Shown here: positions 37,178-46,185 of the stretch, one piece after another
How positions within the stretch are numbered: the stretch's first letter is position 1
Layout of the letters: every line of letters starts with the position of its first letter
Source of the DNA: Rhodospirillales bacterium
GTDB lineage: Bacteria > Pseudomonadota > Alphaproteobacteria > Reyranellales > Reyranellaceae
Length of the DNA stretch: 62,778 nucleotides
Direction of reading: 5' to 3'
NCBI GenBank assembly: GCA_016185145.1
Contig: JACPOB010000036.1
Location: 1 to 62,778, forward strand
The notes under the pieces: generated by a model
What the model was told of the DNA's origin: nothing
The model's database searches: none
The model's input: only the letters and a program-made list of their open reading frames with translations
Position numbers and translations under genes: made by a program

Positions 37178-37972
37178 TCAGCGCCCCTTGAACTGCGGCC
37201 TGCGCTTTTCCATGAAGGCGGTGCGGCCCTCGATGTAGTCCTCGGAGGCGAAGCATTCCTTCACCAGCCCCGTCAGGCGGCCGAAGTCGGGCTTGCCGTC
37301 GAGCCGCGCCAGTTCCTCGACCGTCCGCTTGGCGGCGTGCATGGTGAGCGGCGCGTTCTCGCCGATCAGTTTGCAGTAGTTGTCGACGTAGGCGTCGAGC
37401 TCGGCGTCCGGCACGACGCGGTTGAGCAGCCCCATGCCCAGCGCCTCCTCGGGGCTGAAATGCCGAGCGGTGAAGAAGATCTCCTTGGCATAGGCGGGGC
37501 CGACGAGGTCCATCAGGTTCTTGAGGCCGGCGGCGCGGTAGCCGAGGCCAAGCCTGGCCGCCGGCACGCCGAACTTCGACTTGTCCGACGCGATGCGGAT
37601 GTCGCAGGTCAGCGACACCGCGAGCCCGCCGCCGATACAATAGCCGCGGATGCGGGCGATCGTCGGCTTGGAGCATTTGGTCAGGCGGGCGTTGGCGATC
37701 TCGCCGATCTTGTCGTAGTAGGCCACCTGCTCGGGCGTCGAGCGCGCCTTCTCGAACTCCGAGATGTCGGCGCCCGACACGAAGGCCTTGTCGCCGGCGC
37801 CCGTCACCACCACGACCCGGATAGCCGGATCGTTCTCGAAGTCGTCGAGGATGACCGGAATGGCCTCCCACATGTCGGTCGAGGTCGCATTGTGCTTGGC
37901 CGGCTTGTTGAAGATGAGCTTGCCGACCGGCCCATGCTTCTCGGCGATCATGTTGGGCGTGGGACTGATCAT
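37178..37972 (-). CDS. Enoyl-CoA hydratase/isomerase family protein
   Basis: A 264-residue crotonase. The oxyanion-hole segments are AFVSGADISEF and RGYCIGGGLAVSLTCDIRIA. The usual second catalytic Glu position lies in the GLGYRAAG region, so hydratase versus another crotonase activity cannot be fixed. The ATG at 37972 has GGAGAACACC upstream, directly beside the C3 repeat. The CoA transferase gene lies upstream on the same strand and the two are probably co-transcribed. Confidence 0.88.
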   Translation of the reverse strand: MISPTPNMIAEKHGPVGKLIFNKPAKHNATSTDMWEAIPVILDDFENDPAIRVVVVTGAGDKAFVSGADISEFEKARSTPEQVAYYDKIGEIANARLTKCSKPTIARIRGYCIGGGLAVSLTCDIRIASDKSKFGVPAARLGLGYRAAGLKNLMDLVGPAYAKEIFFTARHFSPEEALGMGLLNRVVPDAELDAYVDNYCKLIGENAPLTMHAAKRTVEELARLDGKPDFGRLTGLVKECFASEDYIEGRTAFMEKRRPQFKGR

Positions 37973-37983
37973 GGTGTTCTCCT

Positions 37984-38076
37984 GCTGGGGGCGCGCCACT
38001 CCAGTGGCGCGATCATTCGTTGAGGCAAGCAAAGACGCGCCACTGGAGTGGCGCCACTGGAGTGGCGCGCCCCCAG
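37984..38076. repeat. Family C element, copy C3
   Basis: Left arm GCTGGGGGCGCGCCACTCCA. The right arm carries a tandem duplication of CACTGGAGTGGCGC before GCGCCCCCAGC. It fills the gap between the CoA transferase stop (38079) and the Shine-Dalgarno of the hydratase gene. Confidence 0.88.
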
Positions 38077-38078
38077 CG

Positions 38079-39257
38079 CTAGATGACCCCGCGCTGCTTG
38101 AAGCTCGCGATCTGCGCGGCGTCGTAGCCGGCTTCCTTCAGCACGGCCTCGGTGTGCTCGCCCTGCTCGGGCGTGGCGGTGCGCATCTCGAAGGGCGTGC
38201 GGCTCATGTTGATGGCCTGGCCGATCAGCTCGATCGGGCCGAGCTTGGGCGAGTTCACCGGATGGGCCATCTTGAGATGCTGGACCTGTGGATCGGCGAA
38301 CATCTCGTCCATCTTGTAGATGGGACCCGCCGGCACGCCCGCCTTGTTGAGCTTCTCCACCAGCTCGGCGCTGCCGTAGGCCCCGACCCGCTTCTCGATC
38401 TCGGCGTTGAGCAGATCGCGGTTGGCGCGCCGCGCCTTGTCGGTCGCGAACTTCTCGTCGGTCATCAGCTCGGGAGCGTTGATGCTTTCGCAGAAGCGCT
38501 TGTAGATATGGCCGCCGGAGGCGGCGATATTGATGTAGCCGTCCTTGGTCTTGAACACGCCGGTCGGGATCGAGGTCGGATGATTGTTTCCGGCCTGGCC
38601 CGGCACGTCCTTGGCGATGGTCCAGCGCGCGGCCTGGAAGTCGCACATCGAGATCATGGCCTGCAGCAGCGAGCTCGACACCCATTGGCCCTGCCCCGAC
38701 GTCTCGCGTTCGAGCAGGGCGATCAGGATGCCGATGGCGCAGTGCAGGCCCGCTCCGACGTCGGCCACGGCGATGCCGGCGCGTACCGGTCCCTGGCCTT
38801 CCATGCCGGTGACCCACATCAGCCCGCCCATGCCCTGGGCGATCTGGTCGAAGCCCGCGCGCTCGGCATAGGGCCCGTCCTGGCCGAAGCCCGAGATCGA
38901 GCCCAGGACGATGCGCGGGTTCACCTTCTTCAGGCTCTCGTAGTCGATGCCGAGGCGGAACTTCACGTCGGCACGGTAGTTCTCGACCACGACGTCGGCC
39001 TTTTCGACAAGCTTCTTGAAGACGGCGAGGCCGTCCGGCTCCTTGAGGTTGAGCGTGATCGACTTCTTGTTGCGATGCAGGTTCTGGAAGTCGGGGCCGT
39101 GGCGCGGTCCGCCCATGTCCATGTCGCCGGCGCCCGGCGGCATCTCGACCTTGATGCAGTTGGCGCCCCAGTCGGCGAGATAGCGCACGGCGGTCGGGCC
39201 GGCACGCACCCGCGTCAGGTCGAGGACGGTGAATCGGGAAAGCGGTCCGGCGGTCAT
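38079..39257 (-). CDS. CaiB/BaiF family (type III) CoA transferase
   Basis: A 392-residue enzyme. RVRAGPTAVRYLADWGANCI, LHRNKKSITLNLKEPDG, ADVVVENYRADV and ISGFGQDGPYAERAGFDQIA are family marks. The catalytic Asp is expected in GIAVADVGAG. It moves CoA between carboxylic acids without a free acyl phosphate. Acceptor and donor are unknown. It is probably transcribed with the following enoyl-CoA hydratase gene. A GTG at 39266 is an alternative start. Confidence 0.92.
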   Translation of the reverse strand: MTAGPLSRFTVLDLTRVRAGPTAVRYLADWGANCIKVEMPPGAGDMDMGGPRHGPDFQNLHRNKKSITLNLKEPDGLAVFKKLVEKADVVVENYRADVKFRLGIDYESLKKVNPRIVLGSISGFGQDGPYAERAGFDQIAQGMGGLMWVTGMEGQGPVRAGIAVADVGAGLHCAIGILIALLERETSGQGQWVSSSLLQAMISMCDFQAARWTIAKDVPGQAGNNHPTSIPTGVFKTKDGYINIAASGGHIYKRFCESINAPELMTDEKFATDKARRANRDLLNAEIEKRVGAYGSAELVEKLNKAGVPAGPIYKMDEMFADPQVQHLKMAHPVNSPKLGPIELIGQAINMSRTPFEMRTATPEQGEHTEAVLKEAGYDAAQIASFKQRGVI

Positions 39258-39289
39258 GATTTTCACTCTGCTGTTAATGTCGATCGCAA

Positions 39290-39412
39290 CCCCACCACCT
39301 CACCCTGAGGAGCGCACGCAGTGCGCGTCTCGAAGGGTGGGCGACACCGAGACTGCTGCCCACCCTTCGAGACGCACCGCTTCGCGGTGCTCCTCAGGGT
39401 GAGGTGGTGGGG
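39290..39412. repeat. Family B element, copy B3
   Basis: CCCCACCACCTCACCCTGAG ... CTCAGGGTGAGGTGGTGGGG, a 123-bp near-perfect palindrome with CGTCTCGAAGGGTGGGC inside. It is the longest family B copy, between two minus-strand genes. Confidence 0.88.
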
Positions 39413-39423
39413 CGTCGATGCGT

Positions 39424-40485
39424 CTACTCTACCCGTACCATGGCCGCGGGATCGATCTCCAGCCACACACGGCTGCCGACCTCGAAAACGGCATTTGGCC
39501 CCGTGGAAACACGGACCGGCTTGGCCGCGCCCAGCGGTCGGGCCAGATAGTCCCAGTATTCGCCGAGGTAGGATCGCCCTGCGATTTCTGCTTCCACCGC
39601 GAGACTGCTGCCGTTGGGCTTCTGGCCGCTGAGGCCGATCGCCTGCGGTCGCAGGGAATACAGCAATGCGCCGGTCCCACCGGCACCTTCCAACCGTGAG
39701 GCGGCTGCCGCAAAACCGTCGAAGCGCACATCGCCGCCATCGAGAGCGCCTTCGAGGAAGTTCGTGCGGCCGATGAAACCCGCGACGAACCGGCTCCTGG
39801 GGCGGCCATAGAGCACATGCGGCGCGTCGATCTGCTCGATGCGACCCTTGTTCATCACCACGATGCGGTCGGAAGTGACCATCGCCTCGGACTGGTCGTG
39901 GGTGACGTAGACCGTGGTGATCTTGAACTCGTCGTGCAGTCGCCGGATCTCGAAGCGCATCTCCTCGCGCAGGTTGGCATCGAGATTGGAGAGCGGCTCG
40001 TCGAGCAGCAGCACCTCGGGCTCGACGACGATGGCGCGGGCCAGCGCCACGCGCTGCTGCTGGCCGCCCGACAGTTCGGCGGGATAGCGGCCCTTCAAGC
40101 CGCGCATCTGCACGACGTCGAGGATGGCGTCGACCTTGCGGTCGATCTCGCCACGGCTGAGCTTGCGCACCTGCAGGCCGAAGCCGACGTTCTCGCCCAC
40201 CGTCATGTTCGGCCAGATGGCGTAGCTCTGGAAGATCATCGACATGCGCCGCTTCTCGGGCGGCACGACGTTGGACGGCGAGGAGATCTGCTGGCCGTCC
40301 ATCGCAATGGTGCCGGATGACGGCGGCACGAAGCCCGCGATCATGCGCAGGGTCGTGGTCTTGCCGCAGCCGGACGGGCCCAGCAGCGACACGAACTCGC
40401 CCGGCATCAGCTCCAGGGAGAAGTCGGAGACGGCCTCGAACGTGCCGTAGCGGCGGACGACGTTCTTCAGGACAAGCTTGCTCAT
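39424..40485 (-). CDS. ABC transporter ATP-binding protein (Fe3+/spermidine-putrescine type)
   Basis: A 353-residue ATPase. Walker A is GPSGCGKTTTLRMIAGF, with Q-loop MIFQSYAIWPN, signature LSGGQQQRVALARAI, Walker B VLLLDEPLSNLD and H-loop YVTHDQ. A C-terminal TOBE domain (about 240-353) is present. Its ATG overlaps the stop of the permease gene by 4 nt. It powers the transporter whose other parts are encoded at 40482-43378. Confidence 0.92.
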   Translation of the reverse strand: MSKLVLKNVVRRYGTFEAVSDFSLELMPGEFVSLLGPSGCGKTTTLRMIAGFVPPSSGTIAMDGQQISSPSNVVPPEKRRMSMIFQSYAIWPNMTVGENVGFGLQVRKLSRGEIDRKVDAILDVVQMRGLKGRYPAELSGGQQQRVALARAIVVEPEVLLLDEPLSNLDANLREEMRFEIRRLHDEFKITTVYVTHDQSEAMVTSDRIVVMNKGRIEQIDAPHVLYGRPRSRFVAGFIGRTNFLEGALDGGDVRFDGFAAAASRLEGAGGTGALLYSLRPQAIGLSGQKPNGSSLAVEAEIAGRSYLGEYWDYLARPLGAAKPVRVSTGPNAVFEVGSRVWLEIDPAAMVRVE

Positions 40486-42212
40486 GTCGCGTTGCGTCTC
40501 AGCATGAAGTCACGGCCCAGTGCCTTTTGGCCAATGTAGAGGAGCGGCAGGGTCAGCACCTGCAGGATCAGGGCCAATGCTGCAAGGTACTCGAAGTTCC
40601 CCTCCTCGCTCATGTCGAAGATCATGACCGAGGCGACCTTGGTGTTGGGCCCGTAGAGGAAGATCGCGGCCGACAATTCGCGCGTCACCGGAATGAAGAT
40701 CAGCAGCCAGGCGCCCAGGAGGCTGCGCTTGAGCAAGGGCGCCACGACGCGGCGCAGCGCCGTCAGCCGGCTGCCGCCGAGCACGCGCACCGCCTCCTCC
40801 ATCTCGGGATTGAGGCTGCGGATGGCGGCGCTGGCGTTGACGTAGCCGATCGGCAGGAAGCGCGTGGTGAAGGCCAGGATCAGGATCAGCGCCGTGCCGT
40901 AGAGCGCGAGCGGCGGGGGCGCATAGGCGGCATAGAAGCCGATCGCCAGCACGACGCCCGGGATCACGAACGGCGCGATGCAGAGGAAGCCCAAAATGCC
41001 GCCGAACGGCACCAGGCGGCGGGTGACGATATAGGCGACGCCAAGGGTCAGGATCACGACGGCGGTGGCGCTGACGCCGGCGTAGAGGAAGCTGTTCAGC
41101 ACCGACTTTGCCGCCGTGGCGTGCTCGAACAGCACGAAGTGGAAGTTGCGGAACGAAAGGTTGTCCAGGCCGAAGCCCCGGCCCCACGCCTTGGCGAACG
41201 CCGCCTGGAGCAGGAACAGGTAGGGCAGGAACACCGCCAGCGCGGCGATGAACATGGCGTAGCCGAACATCGCCCAGCGCCAGCCGCCGAGCCGGATCGG
41301 GCGGCGCTCGCCGCCCTTGCCGGTCAGCGCCACAAAGCCCTTGCGCCGGGTCATCAGGCGCTGCAGCAGAATGAGGATGATGGTCACGCCCAGGAGCGGC
41401 ATGGCGTAGGCCGCGGCGACCTCGACGCGCACCGGATTGCCGAAGAACTGGAAGAGTTGCGTGGTCACCACGTTGAAGCGCGCCGGGATGGCGATCATGG
41501 CAGGCGAGCCGAACAGCGCGATCGCCTCGAGGAAGCAGATGATCAGGCCGCCCAGGATCGCCGGCAGGGCGAGCGGCAGCGTGACCCGCCGCATGGTCCG
41601 CCAGGCTCCCGCTCCCAGGATGTTGGCGGCATCCTCCATCTCCGACGACACCAGTTCGAGCGCCGCCGTGGTGAAGATGAAGATGTAGGGAAAGGAATAG
41701 AGCGCGATGACCAGGGCGAGGCCGGGGAAGCTGTAGATGTTGAACGGACCTGCCTCGGCGCCCGTCACCAGCATGTAGAAGCGGTTGAGCCAGCCGGCAT
41801 TGGGGCCGGCCAGCAAGATCCAGGCGACGGCGCCGGTGTAGGGCGGCGTGATGAACGTCGCCAGCACCAGCATGCGCGTCAGCCCGCGTCCCGGCATGTC
41901 GGTGCGTGCGACGGCCCAGGCGAGCGGGATGGCAAAGGCGCCGGCCAGCGCCGCCGAGGCGCCGCCGAGCTTGAGCGAATTCAGGAGCGCATCGATATAG
42001 CGGGAGCGACCGTAGGCGGTGAGATAGTTGGCGAAGGTGAAGCCGCCGGATTTCGGGTCGGTGAAGCTCGTGATCACCAGATAGACGAAGGGGTTCACCA
42101 CCAGGAACAGCAGGACCGCGATGATCGCGATCCAGATCAGCCACGTCGAATCGAACGAGATCGCGCGCCGCGGCGCGTCGGAGGTGGCAAGTGCCGGTGC
42201 TGCGACTGTCAT
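40482..42212 (-). CDS. ABC transporter permease with two fused halves (FbpB-type)
   Basis: A 576-residue inner-membrane protein holding two BPD_transp_1 halves. Two EAA loops are visible: EDAANILGAGAWRTMRRVTLPLALPAI and EEAVRVLGGSRLTALRRVVAPLL. This double-domain layout is typical of FbpB/iron(III) and related permeases. The ATG at 42212 lies 1 nt from the C2/A7 composite repeat and has no clear Shine-Dalgarno, so its translation may depend on the repeat or on coupling. Confidence 0.92.
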   Translation of the reverse strand: MTVAAPALATSDAPRRAISFDSTWLIWIAIIAVLLFLVVNPFVYLVITSFTDPKSGGFTFANYLTAYGRSRYIDALLNSLKLGGASAALAGAFAIPLAWAVARTDMPGRGLTRMLVLATFITPPYTGAVAWILLAGPNAGWLNRFYMLVTGAEAGPFNIYSFPGLALVIALYSFPYIFIFTTAALELVSSEMEDAANILGAGAWRTMRRVTLPLALPAILGGLIICFLEAIALFGSPAMIAIPARFNVVTTQLFQFFGNPVRVEVAAAYAMPLLGVTIILILLQRLMTRRKGFVALTGKGGERRPIRLGGWRWAMFGYAMFIAALAVFLPYLFLLQAAFAKAWGRGFGLDNLSFRNFHFVLFEHATAAKSVLNSFLYAGVSATAVVILTLGVAYIVTRRLVPFGGILGFLCIAPFVIPGVVLAIGFYAAYAPPPLALYGTALILILAFTTRFLPIGYVNASAAIRSLNPEMEEAVRVLGGSRLTALRRVVAPLLKRSLLGAWLLIFIPVTRELSAAIFLYGPNTKVASVMIFDMSEEGNFEYLAALALILQVLTLPLLYIGQKALGRDFMLRRNAT

Positions 42213-42213
42213 T

Positions 42214-42360
42214 GCTGGGGGCGCGCCACTCCAGTGGCACGTCTTGTCATTCTCTTCCGGACCGCGCGCTTCCAGCGCGCTTCATGATTCATGAGCGCGC
42301 TGGAAGCGCGCGGTCGGTCCGGAAGACCATGACGCGCCACTGGCGTGGCGCGCGCCCAGC
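42214..42360. repeat. Composite repeat: family C element C2 with family A element A7 inside
   Basis: Left C arm 42214-42243 and right C arm 42331-42360 (GACGCGCCACTGGCGTGGCG) enclose an A element at about 42251-42329 (CTCTTCCGGACCGCGCGCTT...CGGTCGGTCCGGAAGAC). A GGTC duplication is present in the right A arm. It fills the whole 149-bp gap between the binding-protein and permease genes. Confidence 0.88.
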
Positions 42361-42361
42361 A

Positions 42362-43378
42362 TCAATTCCCGAACGTGTCGCGCCACTGCTCGATCACCTC
42401 GGGGATGCCCTTGTCGATGTCGGCCACGGTCGGCCGGATGGTCTTGATCTCGCTGATCGGCTTGGCGCCCGGCGGCGATGGCACCTCGGGCCGCAGCGGG
42501 ATGCCGAAGTGCTTGGCGTTGATCTTCGCCGCCTCCACCGAATAGAGGTACTCCATGAAGAGCTTGGCGGCGTTGGGGTGCTTGGTGCCCTTCATGATCG
42601 CCGATGGCGAGATGATCAGCACCGAGCCGTCGGTCGGATAGGACACCGCCAGGGGATTGCCGCGCGCGGCGCTGAACAGCGTCGAGCCGTCGGCGCCCGC
42701 CGCGACCTGCCGCTCGCCGGCATTGAGCGCCGTCACCGTGTCGTTGATCGAGCGGCCGATCTGCGGCTTGTTCTTCTCCAGCTTGTCGAAATAGCCCCAG
42801 CCATAGAGGTTCTTCATCATCAGCACCCAGGTGCCGACATAGCCGGAGAAGCCGGGATGGCCGGTCGACACCTTGCCTTTCCACTTGATGTCGAGCAGGT
42901 CCTGCCACTTCTGCGGCGCCTCCTCCGGCTTCACCTTGGAGGTGTTGTAAGTGATGGTGACCAGACCGGCGGCGGTGGTGTGATAGAAGCCGGCGGGATC
43001 GAAGTTCTGGAAGGCCGGCACGATCTTGGACGAGGTTTCCGGGATGTATTTCTCGAAGCGGCCCTCGGCGCTCAAGCGCACGTAGTGGCCGACGTCGGTC
43101 GACGAGAAGACGTCGCAGATCGTCTGGTTGTTCTTGATGTCCTGCAGCAGGCGCTGATAGGCGACCTGCGCCGTCGTGCGCACGACATTGACCTTGACGC
43201 CGTACATCTCGGTGAAGCCGCGGCCGAGATCCTCCGCGCCCTCCGACGTGTAGTGCGCGACGTACCAGGTGATCTCGCCTTCCTTCTTGGCGCCCTCCTC
43301 GAGATCCTTGATGTCCGCATGCGCCACCGGCGCAAAGGCGAGCGCTGCGACGACCGCGAGCCCTGCCAACCCCTTCAT
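42362..43378 (-). CDS. ABC transporter substrate-binding protein (Fe3+-type, SBP_bac_11-like)
   Basis: A 338-residue periplasmic protein with signal peptide MKGLAGLAVVAALAFAPVAH. EGEITWYVAHYTSEGAEDLGRGF and KWQDLLDIKWKGKVSTGHPG are typical of the FbpA/AfuA class. The conserved adjacent iron-binding tyrosines of FbpA are not obvious, so the ligand may be another cation or a polyamine-like compound. GGGAGGAA precedes the ATG. It is the first gene of a binding protein - permease - ATPase operon. Confidence 0.9.
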   Translation of the reverse strand: MKGLAGLAVVAALAFAPVAHADIKDLEEGAKKEGEITWYVAHYTSEGAEDLGRGFTEMYGVKVNVVRTTAQVAYQRLLQDIKNNQTICDVFSSTDVGHYVRLSAEGRFEKYIPETSSKIVPAFQNFDPAGFYHTTAAGLVTITYNTSKVKPEEAPQKWQDLLDIKWKGKVSTGHPGFSGYVGTWVLMMKNLYGWGYFDKLEKNKPQIGRSINDTVTALNAGERQVAAGADGSTLFSAARGNPLAVSYPTDGSVLIISPSAIMKGTKHPNAAKLFMEYLYSVEAAKINAKHFGIPLRPEVPSPPGAKPISEIKTIRPTVADIDKGIPEVIEQWRDTFGN

Positions 43379-43472
43379 CGGTTCCTCCCTGAGCACGATC
43401 CCATTATTGTTGGGGCGGCATACGATCACACGATGCAATTGGCTACAAGCGTGAGACATCGCGAACAAGCGC

Positions 43473-44072
43473 ATGACGGAAAACAAATCTTCTGACTGGG
43501 CGGCATACTACGAAAAGCTGCGCGACCGACCACCGCGCCGCACATTGGTCACAGCGCTCGATCGGTTCGGCGCGTCCGTGACCGACGCGCTCGCCGTCGA
43601 TCTCGGCTGTGGCGATGGCCGCGACGTGATCGAGATGCTGCGCCGCGGCTGGCGTGTCGTCGCCGTCGACGCCGAACCCGAAGCCTTGAAACGACTGCAG
43701 GCGCGCCCTCTTCCGCAGGGTTGCGATCTCCTGCCCATCCAGGCGCGCTTCGAGGACGTGCCCCTTCCGATCGGGCTCAGCCTGGTGAATTCAAGTTTCG
43801 CCATGCCGCTTTGCGAGCCCGAGGCGTTCCATCGCTTGTGGGAACGCATCCACGAGGCATTGCCCTCCGGCGGACGCTTCAGCGGACAGTGGTATGGCCT
43901 GCGCGATAGCTGGGCAGGCCGCGCCGGCATGACCTTCGTCGCCCGCGACGAGGCGCTTGCGATGCTGGAGGGACTCGAGCTGGAAATGTTCGAAGAGGAA
44001 GAGGACGACGGCGTCACGCCGCGCGGCAACGCCAAGCACTGGCACATCTTCCATATCGTTGCGCGGAAGTAG
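43473..44072 (+). CDS. Class I SAM-dependent methyltransferase (TehB-like)
   Basis: A 199-residue protein. The SAM-binding motif is AVDLGCGDGRDVIEMLRRGW, followed by VVAVDAEPEAL and the acidic-loop motif LVNSSFAMPLCEPEAFHRLW. The C-terminus is Glu-rich (EEEEDDG). It resembles TehB and thiopurine-type methyltransferases; the substrate is unknown. It is divergent from the ABC transporter operon. Confidence 0.8.
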   Translation: MTENKSSDWAAYYEKLRDRPPRRTLVTALDRFGASVTDALAVDLGCGDGRDVIEMLRRGWRVVAVDAEPEALKRLQARPLPQGCDLLPIQARFEDVPLPIGLSLVNSSFAMPLCEPEAFHRLWERIHEALPSGGRFSGQWYGLRDSWAGRAGMTFVARDEALAMLEGLELEMFEEEEDDGVTPRGNAKHWHIFHIVARK

Positions 44073-44074
44073 CC

Positions 44075-44143
44075 ATGCTCTTCCGGACCGCCCGCTTCCA
44101 GCGGGCTCATGAGCGCGCAAGATGCGCGCGGTCCGGAAGAATG
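44075..44143. repeat. Family A palindromic element, copy A8
   Basis: CTCTTCCGGACCGCCCGCTT...GCGCGCGGTCCGGAAGAA around GCTCATGAGC. It begins 3 nt after the methyltransferase stop. Confidence 0.85.
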
Positions 44144-44200
44144 TAGACAACGCTGCACCGTGTAGCCGACACTTCGAGCACACGAATCGAAGGAGGCACC

Positions 44201-45547
44201 ATGGCCGCCGTTCCCGTCACCGCCGAAATCGCCCGCCGCGCCGCTGTCCTCGCCTGGAACGATCTGCCTGAGGATCTCGTCGAGCGCACCAAGCAGTGCC
44301 TGCTCGACTGGTTCGCCGTCACCGTGCCCGGAGCGCAGGAGGAGCTGACCGACATTCTGATCCGCGAGGCGCTGGAAGACGGCGCCAAAGGTCAAGCATC
44401 CCTGGTTGGTCGAACCGAGAAGGTGCTGCCCTCGACCGCGACCCTGATCAACGGCGCCGCCAGCCACGCGCTCGACTATGACGACGTCAACTTCTCGATG
44501 GGCGGTCATCCGACGGTGACCGTGGTCCCTGCCCTGCTGGCGCTGGGCGAGCAGATCAAGGCGTCGGGGCGCCTCTTCATCGAGAGTTTCGTCGCGGGCT
44601 ACGAAACCTCGGGCCGCGTCGGCCGCCTGGTCTCGCCCAGCCACTACCAGAAGGGCTTCCATGTCACCGGCACAGTCGGCTCGTTCTCGGCCACGGCCGC
44701 AGCGGGCCGCATGCTCGGGCTGAGCGACAGCCAGCTCGCCGTCGCCTTCGGCATCGCCGCCACTCAGGCGGCCGGGCTGAAGTCGAATTTCGGTACCATG
44801 TGCAAGCCGCTGCACGCCGGCACCGCCTCCGAGCACGGCCTGCGCGCGGCGCGGCTCGCCGCCAAGGGCTTTACCGCCAGAGGCGATTCGCTGGAGTGCG
44901 ACCAGGGCTTTGCCTCTTCCCAGAGTGATCACCTGAACACCGATGCCGCGCTCGGCGAGCCGCCGCAGGGCTGGCATCTGCGCAACAACCTCTTCAAGTA
45001 TCACGCTGCCTGCTACCTCACCCACGCACCGATCGAGTGTGCCAAGGAGATCCGGCTGAAGAGCAACTTCCCGCCCGAACGCGTGCGCAAGATCCTCCTC
45101 AGGATCGACGCCGGCGCCGACAAGGTCTGCAACATCCCCAATCCGACGACCGGCCTGGAGGCCAAGTTCTCGCTGCGCCAGACTGTGGCGATGGCGCTGA
45201 ATGGCGTCGATACGGCGGCGCTCGATTCCTACAGCGACGCCGTTACTCAGGAACCGCGCATGAAGGCGCTACGTGACAAGGTATCGATCGAGTTCAAGCC
45301 CAACTGGGAACACTCACTGGCAGAGATGGCGATCCAGCTCGACGACGGCACGACGCTCGAAGCGAGCCACGATTCAGGCATCCCGTGGGCCGACGTCAAG
45401 AAGCAGCGCAAGGCGATCGAGACCAAGTTCGAGAGCCTGGTGACGCCGGTGCTGGGCGCCGCCGGCACCCGCCGGCTGTACGACGCCATCGAGCGCATCG
45501 ACAGCATGAGCGACGTCGGCGAGTTGGCGCGGGCGTCGACGAAGTGA
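44201..45547 (+). CDS. MmgE/PrpD family protein
   Basis: A 448-residue enzyme. NGAASHALDYDDVNFSMGGHPT, GFHVTGTVGSFSATAAAGRML, GTMCKPLHAGTASEHGLRAARLAAKGF and NLFKYHAACYLTHAPIE are diagnostic. The family includes 2-methylcitrate dehydratase (PrpD) and cis-aconitate decarboxylase. No prpBC genes lie nearby; the downstream genes instead encode CoA-ester enzymes of a five-carbon dicarboxylate type. That context suggests a decarboxylase or dehydratase feeding them, which is inference. Confidence 0.9.
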   Translation: MAAVPVTAEIARRAAVLAWNDLPEDLVERTKQCLLDWFAVTVPGAQEELTDILIREALEDGAKGQASLVGRTEKVLPSTATLINGAASHALDYDDVNFSMGGHPTVTVVPALLALGEQIKASGRLFIESFVAGYETSGRVGRLVSPSHYQKGFHVTGTVGSFSATAAAGRMLGLSDSQLAVAFGIAATQAAGLKSNFGTMCKPLHAGTASEHGLRAARLAAKGFTARGDSLECDQGFASSQSDHLNTDAALGEPPQGWHLRNNLFKYHAACYLTHAPIECAKEIRLKSNFPPERVRKILLRIDAGADKVCNIPNPTTGLEAKFSLRQTVAMALNGVDTAALDSYSDAVTQEPRMKALRDKVSIEFKPNWEHSLAEMAIQLDDGTTLEASHDSGIPWADVKKQRKAIETKFESLVTPVLGAAGTRRLYDAIERIDSMSDVGELARASTK

Positions 45548-45550
45548 AGA

Positions 45551-45657
45551 CCTCACCCTGAGGAGCGGCCCGCAGGGCCGCGTCTCGAAGGGTGGGGCCA
45601 GTCTTGGTGTTGCCCACCCTTCGAGACGCGCACTTCGTGCGCTCCTCAGGGTGAGGT
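45551..45657. repeat. Family B element, copy B4
   Basis: CCTCACCCTGAGGAGCGGCC...CGTCTCGAAGGGTGGG and CCCACCCTTCGAGACGCGCA...CTCCTCAGGGTGAGG form a palindrome of about 107 bp between the MmgE/PrpD and MaoC genes. Confidence 0.88.
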
Positions 45658-45696
45658 AAGGGTTGGAACGACGCTCCGATAATTCGAGGAGAAGGA

Positions 45697-46182
45697 ATGA
45701 CAGAGGATTTCAGGACGCGGGCCCGGCTGGTCCCGAAAGGGAACCGCTATGAGGACTTCGAACCCGGCCGCGTGTTCAAGCACCATTGGGGCCGCACCAT
45801 CACCGAGTCGGAAAGCACCCTCTTCTCGACCCTGACGCTGCACTTCAATCCGCACTACTACAACGCCGCCTATGCCCGCGCCCATGGCCATCCCGGCATC
45901 GTCGCCAATCCGATGCTGGTCTTCACCACGGTGTTCGGCCTCACGGTCGAGGATCTGAGCGAGGGCGGCGGGCCCTTTCTCGGCGTCAACGAACTCTCTT
46001 TCCAGCAGCCGGTCTATCCCGGCGATTCGCTGCGGGCCGAGTCAGAAGTGCTCGACCGGCGCATATCGGATTCCCACAAGGGATTCGGCATCGTCACCTG
46101 GCACACCAAGGGCCTCAACCAGCGCGACGAGCTCGTCATCGACTTCAAGCGCACCAACCTCGTCCGTCTCAGGAACGCCTAA
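45697..46182 (+). CDS. MaoC-like (R)-specific enoyl-CoA hydratase, first copy
   Basis: A 161-residue hot-dog-fold hydratase. The catalytic Asp/His region is TLTLHFNPHYYNAAYARAHG; a later strand is PFLGVNELSFQQPVYPGDSLRAESEVLDRR. Hydratases of this type act on mesaconyl-, itaconyl- or methylmaleyl-type CoA esters. AGGAGAAGGA precedes the ATG. The acyl-CoA dehydrogenase gene starts 3 nt after the stop. Confidence 0.88.
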   Translation: MTEDFRTRARLVPKGNRYEDFEPGRVFKHHWGRTITESESTLFSTLTLHFNPHYYNAAYARAHGHPGIVANPMLVFTTVFGLTVEDLSEGGGPFLGVNELSFQQPVYPGDSLRAESEVLDRRISDSHKGFGIVTWHTKGLNQRDELVIDFKRTNLVRLRNA

Positions 46183-46185
46183 GCC

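Noticed and set aside
40317..42287. Plus-strand open frame of 656 codons rich in Asp, Glu, His and Gln
   Set aside because: It is the complement of the fused permease; membrane-helix codons read in reverse give this composition.
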